From: Acidimicrobiaceae bacterium UBA7830
GTDB taxonomy: Bacteria > Actinomycetota > Acidimicrobiia > Acidimicrobiales > Ilumatobacteraceae
Assembly (NCBI GenBank): GCA_002501485.1
Contig: DLTS01000082.1
Location: forward strand, 1,192-16,088
Direction: 5' to 3'
DNA: 14,897 nucleotides
Numbering within the stretch: the stretch's first letter is position 1; each line of letters opens with the position of its first letter. Below are positions 14,471 through 14,897 of this stretch, in pieces. The notes below the pieces were generated by a model that searched no databases, was not told the DNA's origin, and saw only the letters and a program-made list of their open reading frames with translations. The position numbers were made by a program, and so were the translations under genes.

Positions 14471-14477
14471 GCCATAC
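14462..14477. promoter_or_regulatory. Weak third DtxR-like operator over the ferredoxin start
   Basis: GTTCGGCATGCCATAC matches the 9452-9467 operator at 13 of 16 positions, sharing the whole GGCATGCC core, but both TTA/TAA flanks are degraded. It is centred on the predicted leaderless transcription start of the ferredoxin gene and lies 88 bp upstream of the bacterioferritin ATG. Part of the match is coding sequence, so chance is possible. Confidence 0.3.
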
Positions 14478-14483
14478 ATGTTA
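14471..14483 (-). promoter_or_regulatory. Leaderless -10 element of the ferredoxin gene
   Basis: On the minus strand TAACAT (14478-14483) is followed by a 7-nt spacer and the ATG at 14470. The element lies within a 12-bp palindrome, CATGTTAACATG (14477-14488). Confidence 0.5.
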
Positions 14484-14565
14484 ACATGGGCCGACTAGAC
14501 AGCGAAAAGAAAAGTGAAGTCTGTAGGATCGACGAAGAACCTGGTGCTCGAAAAAGGACACGTCA

Positions 14566-14897
14566 ATGCAGAACGACACGATCGACGAAGGCGAGGTAAT
14601 TTCCTCCCTGAATGCAATTTTGGAGGCGGAGCTTGCTGGAGTGGTTCGTTACACGCACTACTCGCTGATGATCACCGGACCGCATCGCATTCCGTTAGTC
14701 AGTTTCCTTCAGGCGCAAGCCAATGAGTCGCTCCTCCACGCTCAGCAAGTGGGAGAAATCATTACCGGTCTTGGCGGTCACGCTTCGACGCGTATTGCGC
14801 CGATCGAAGAGACGCACAACCACAGTACGAATCAGATTCTCGAGGAAAGCTTGGAGCACGAGCTCACAGCGGTCAAGCTGTACCGAAACCTTCTTCT
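14566..14897 (+). CDS. bfr: Bacterioferritin (ferritin-like iron storage protein), 3' end cut by window edge
   Basis: From the ATG at 14566 the frame stays open to the window end, giving about 110 residues of a usual 155-165. AAGGA (14554-14558) is a good ribosome site 7 nt upstream. The sequence is typical of a bacterioferritin subgroup: ELAGVVRYTHYSLMI (22-36), NESLLHAQQVGE (53-64), a GLGGH turn and EESLEHELTAVKLY (93-106). Glu22, Glu54, His58 and Glu99 are likely diiron (ferroxidase) ligands. Whether it binds haem cannot be judged here. It would oxidise and store iron in a 24-subunit shell. In mycobacteria IdeR activates bfr; a similar link here would need a real operator in the 14471-14565 gap, where only a weak match is seen. 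Confidence 0.85.
   Translation, partial: MQNDTIDEGEVISSLNAILEAELAGVVRYTHYSLMITGPHRIPLVSFLQAQANESLLHAQQVGEIITGLGGHASTRIAPIEETHNHSTNQILEESLEHELTAVKLYRNLL

Overview
The window looks like a chromosome segment of an actinobacterium of moderate G+C, possibly a marine or freshwater Acidimicrobiia-type lineage. Three things point there: a DtxR-family metal regulator with matching palindromic operators, several genes whose start codon lies 6-7 nt after a TANNNT -10 element (the actinobacterial leaderless layout), and a secreted S8 protease with a long Thr-rich stalk. The lineage is inferred; no rRNA or tRNA gene was seen.

Left part (1-4913): a secreted subtilisin-like protease on the minus strand runs off the left edge. 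It is divergent from a crotonase-family gene (+), which converges on a PaaI-type thioesterase (-). A candidate 45-aa small gene and a nested inverted repeat lie between the thioesterase and a UDP-glucuronate epimerase-like gene (-).

Middle (4914-9419): a DtxR/IdeR-like operator precedes a lipoprotein with a Ser/Gly stalk and a domain resembling the algal iron-assimilation protein FEA1. An FAD-dependent oxidoreductase follows on the same strand. Its start codon is the centre of a 32-bp perfect palindrome extended to a 59-nt quasi-palindrome. It converges on an unusual fusion of an LPG-synthase/flippase-type membrane domain with a DPM1-like family 2 glycosyltransferase. The epimerase, oxidoreductase and fusion suggest cell-surface glycan synthesis.

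Right part (9420-14897): a FutA/FbpA-type ferric-iron ABC importer (binding lipoprotein, two-domain permease, ATPase) starts from a leaderless promoter. It shares one 16-bp perfect palindrome with the leaderless promoter of the divergent flippase-glycosyltransferase gene. The importer ends stop-to-stop against a DtxR-family regulator with a hybrid DtxR/MntR metal site. Next come a thioredoxin-like [2Fe-2S] ferredoxin (-) and a divergent bacterioferritin (+, cut by the right edge).

Taken together, 4980-14897 reads as an iron-homeostasis island: capture (FEA1-like lipoprotein), import (ABC transporter), sensing (DtxR family), storage and release (bacterioferritin, ferredoxin). Surface-glycan genes are interleaved and may share the metal-responsive operators.
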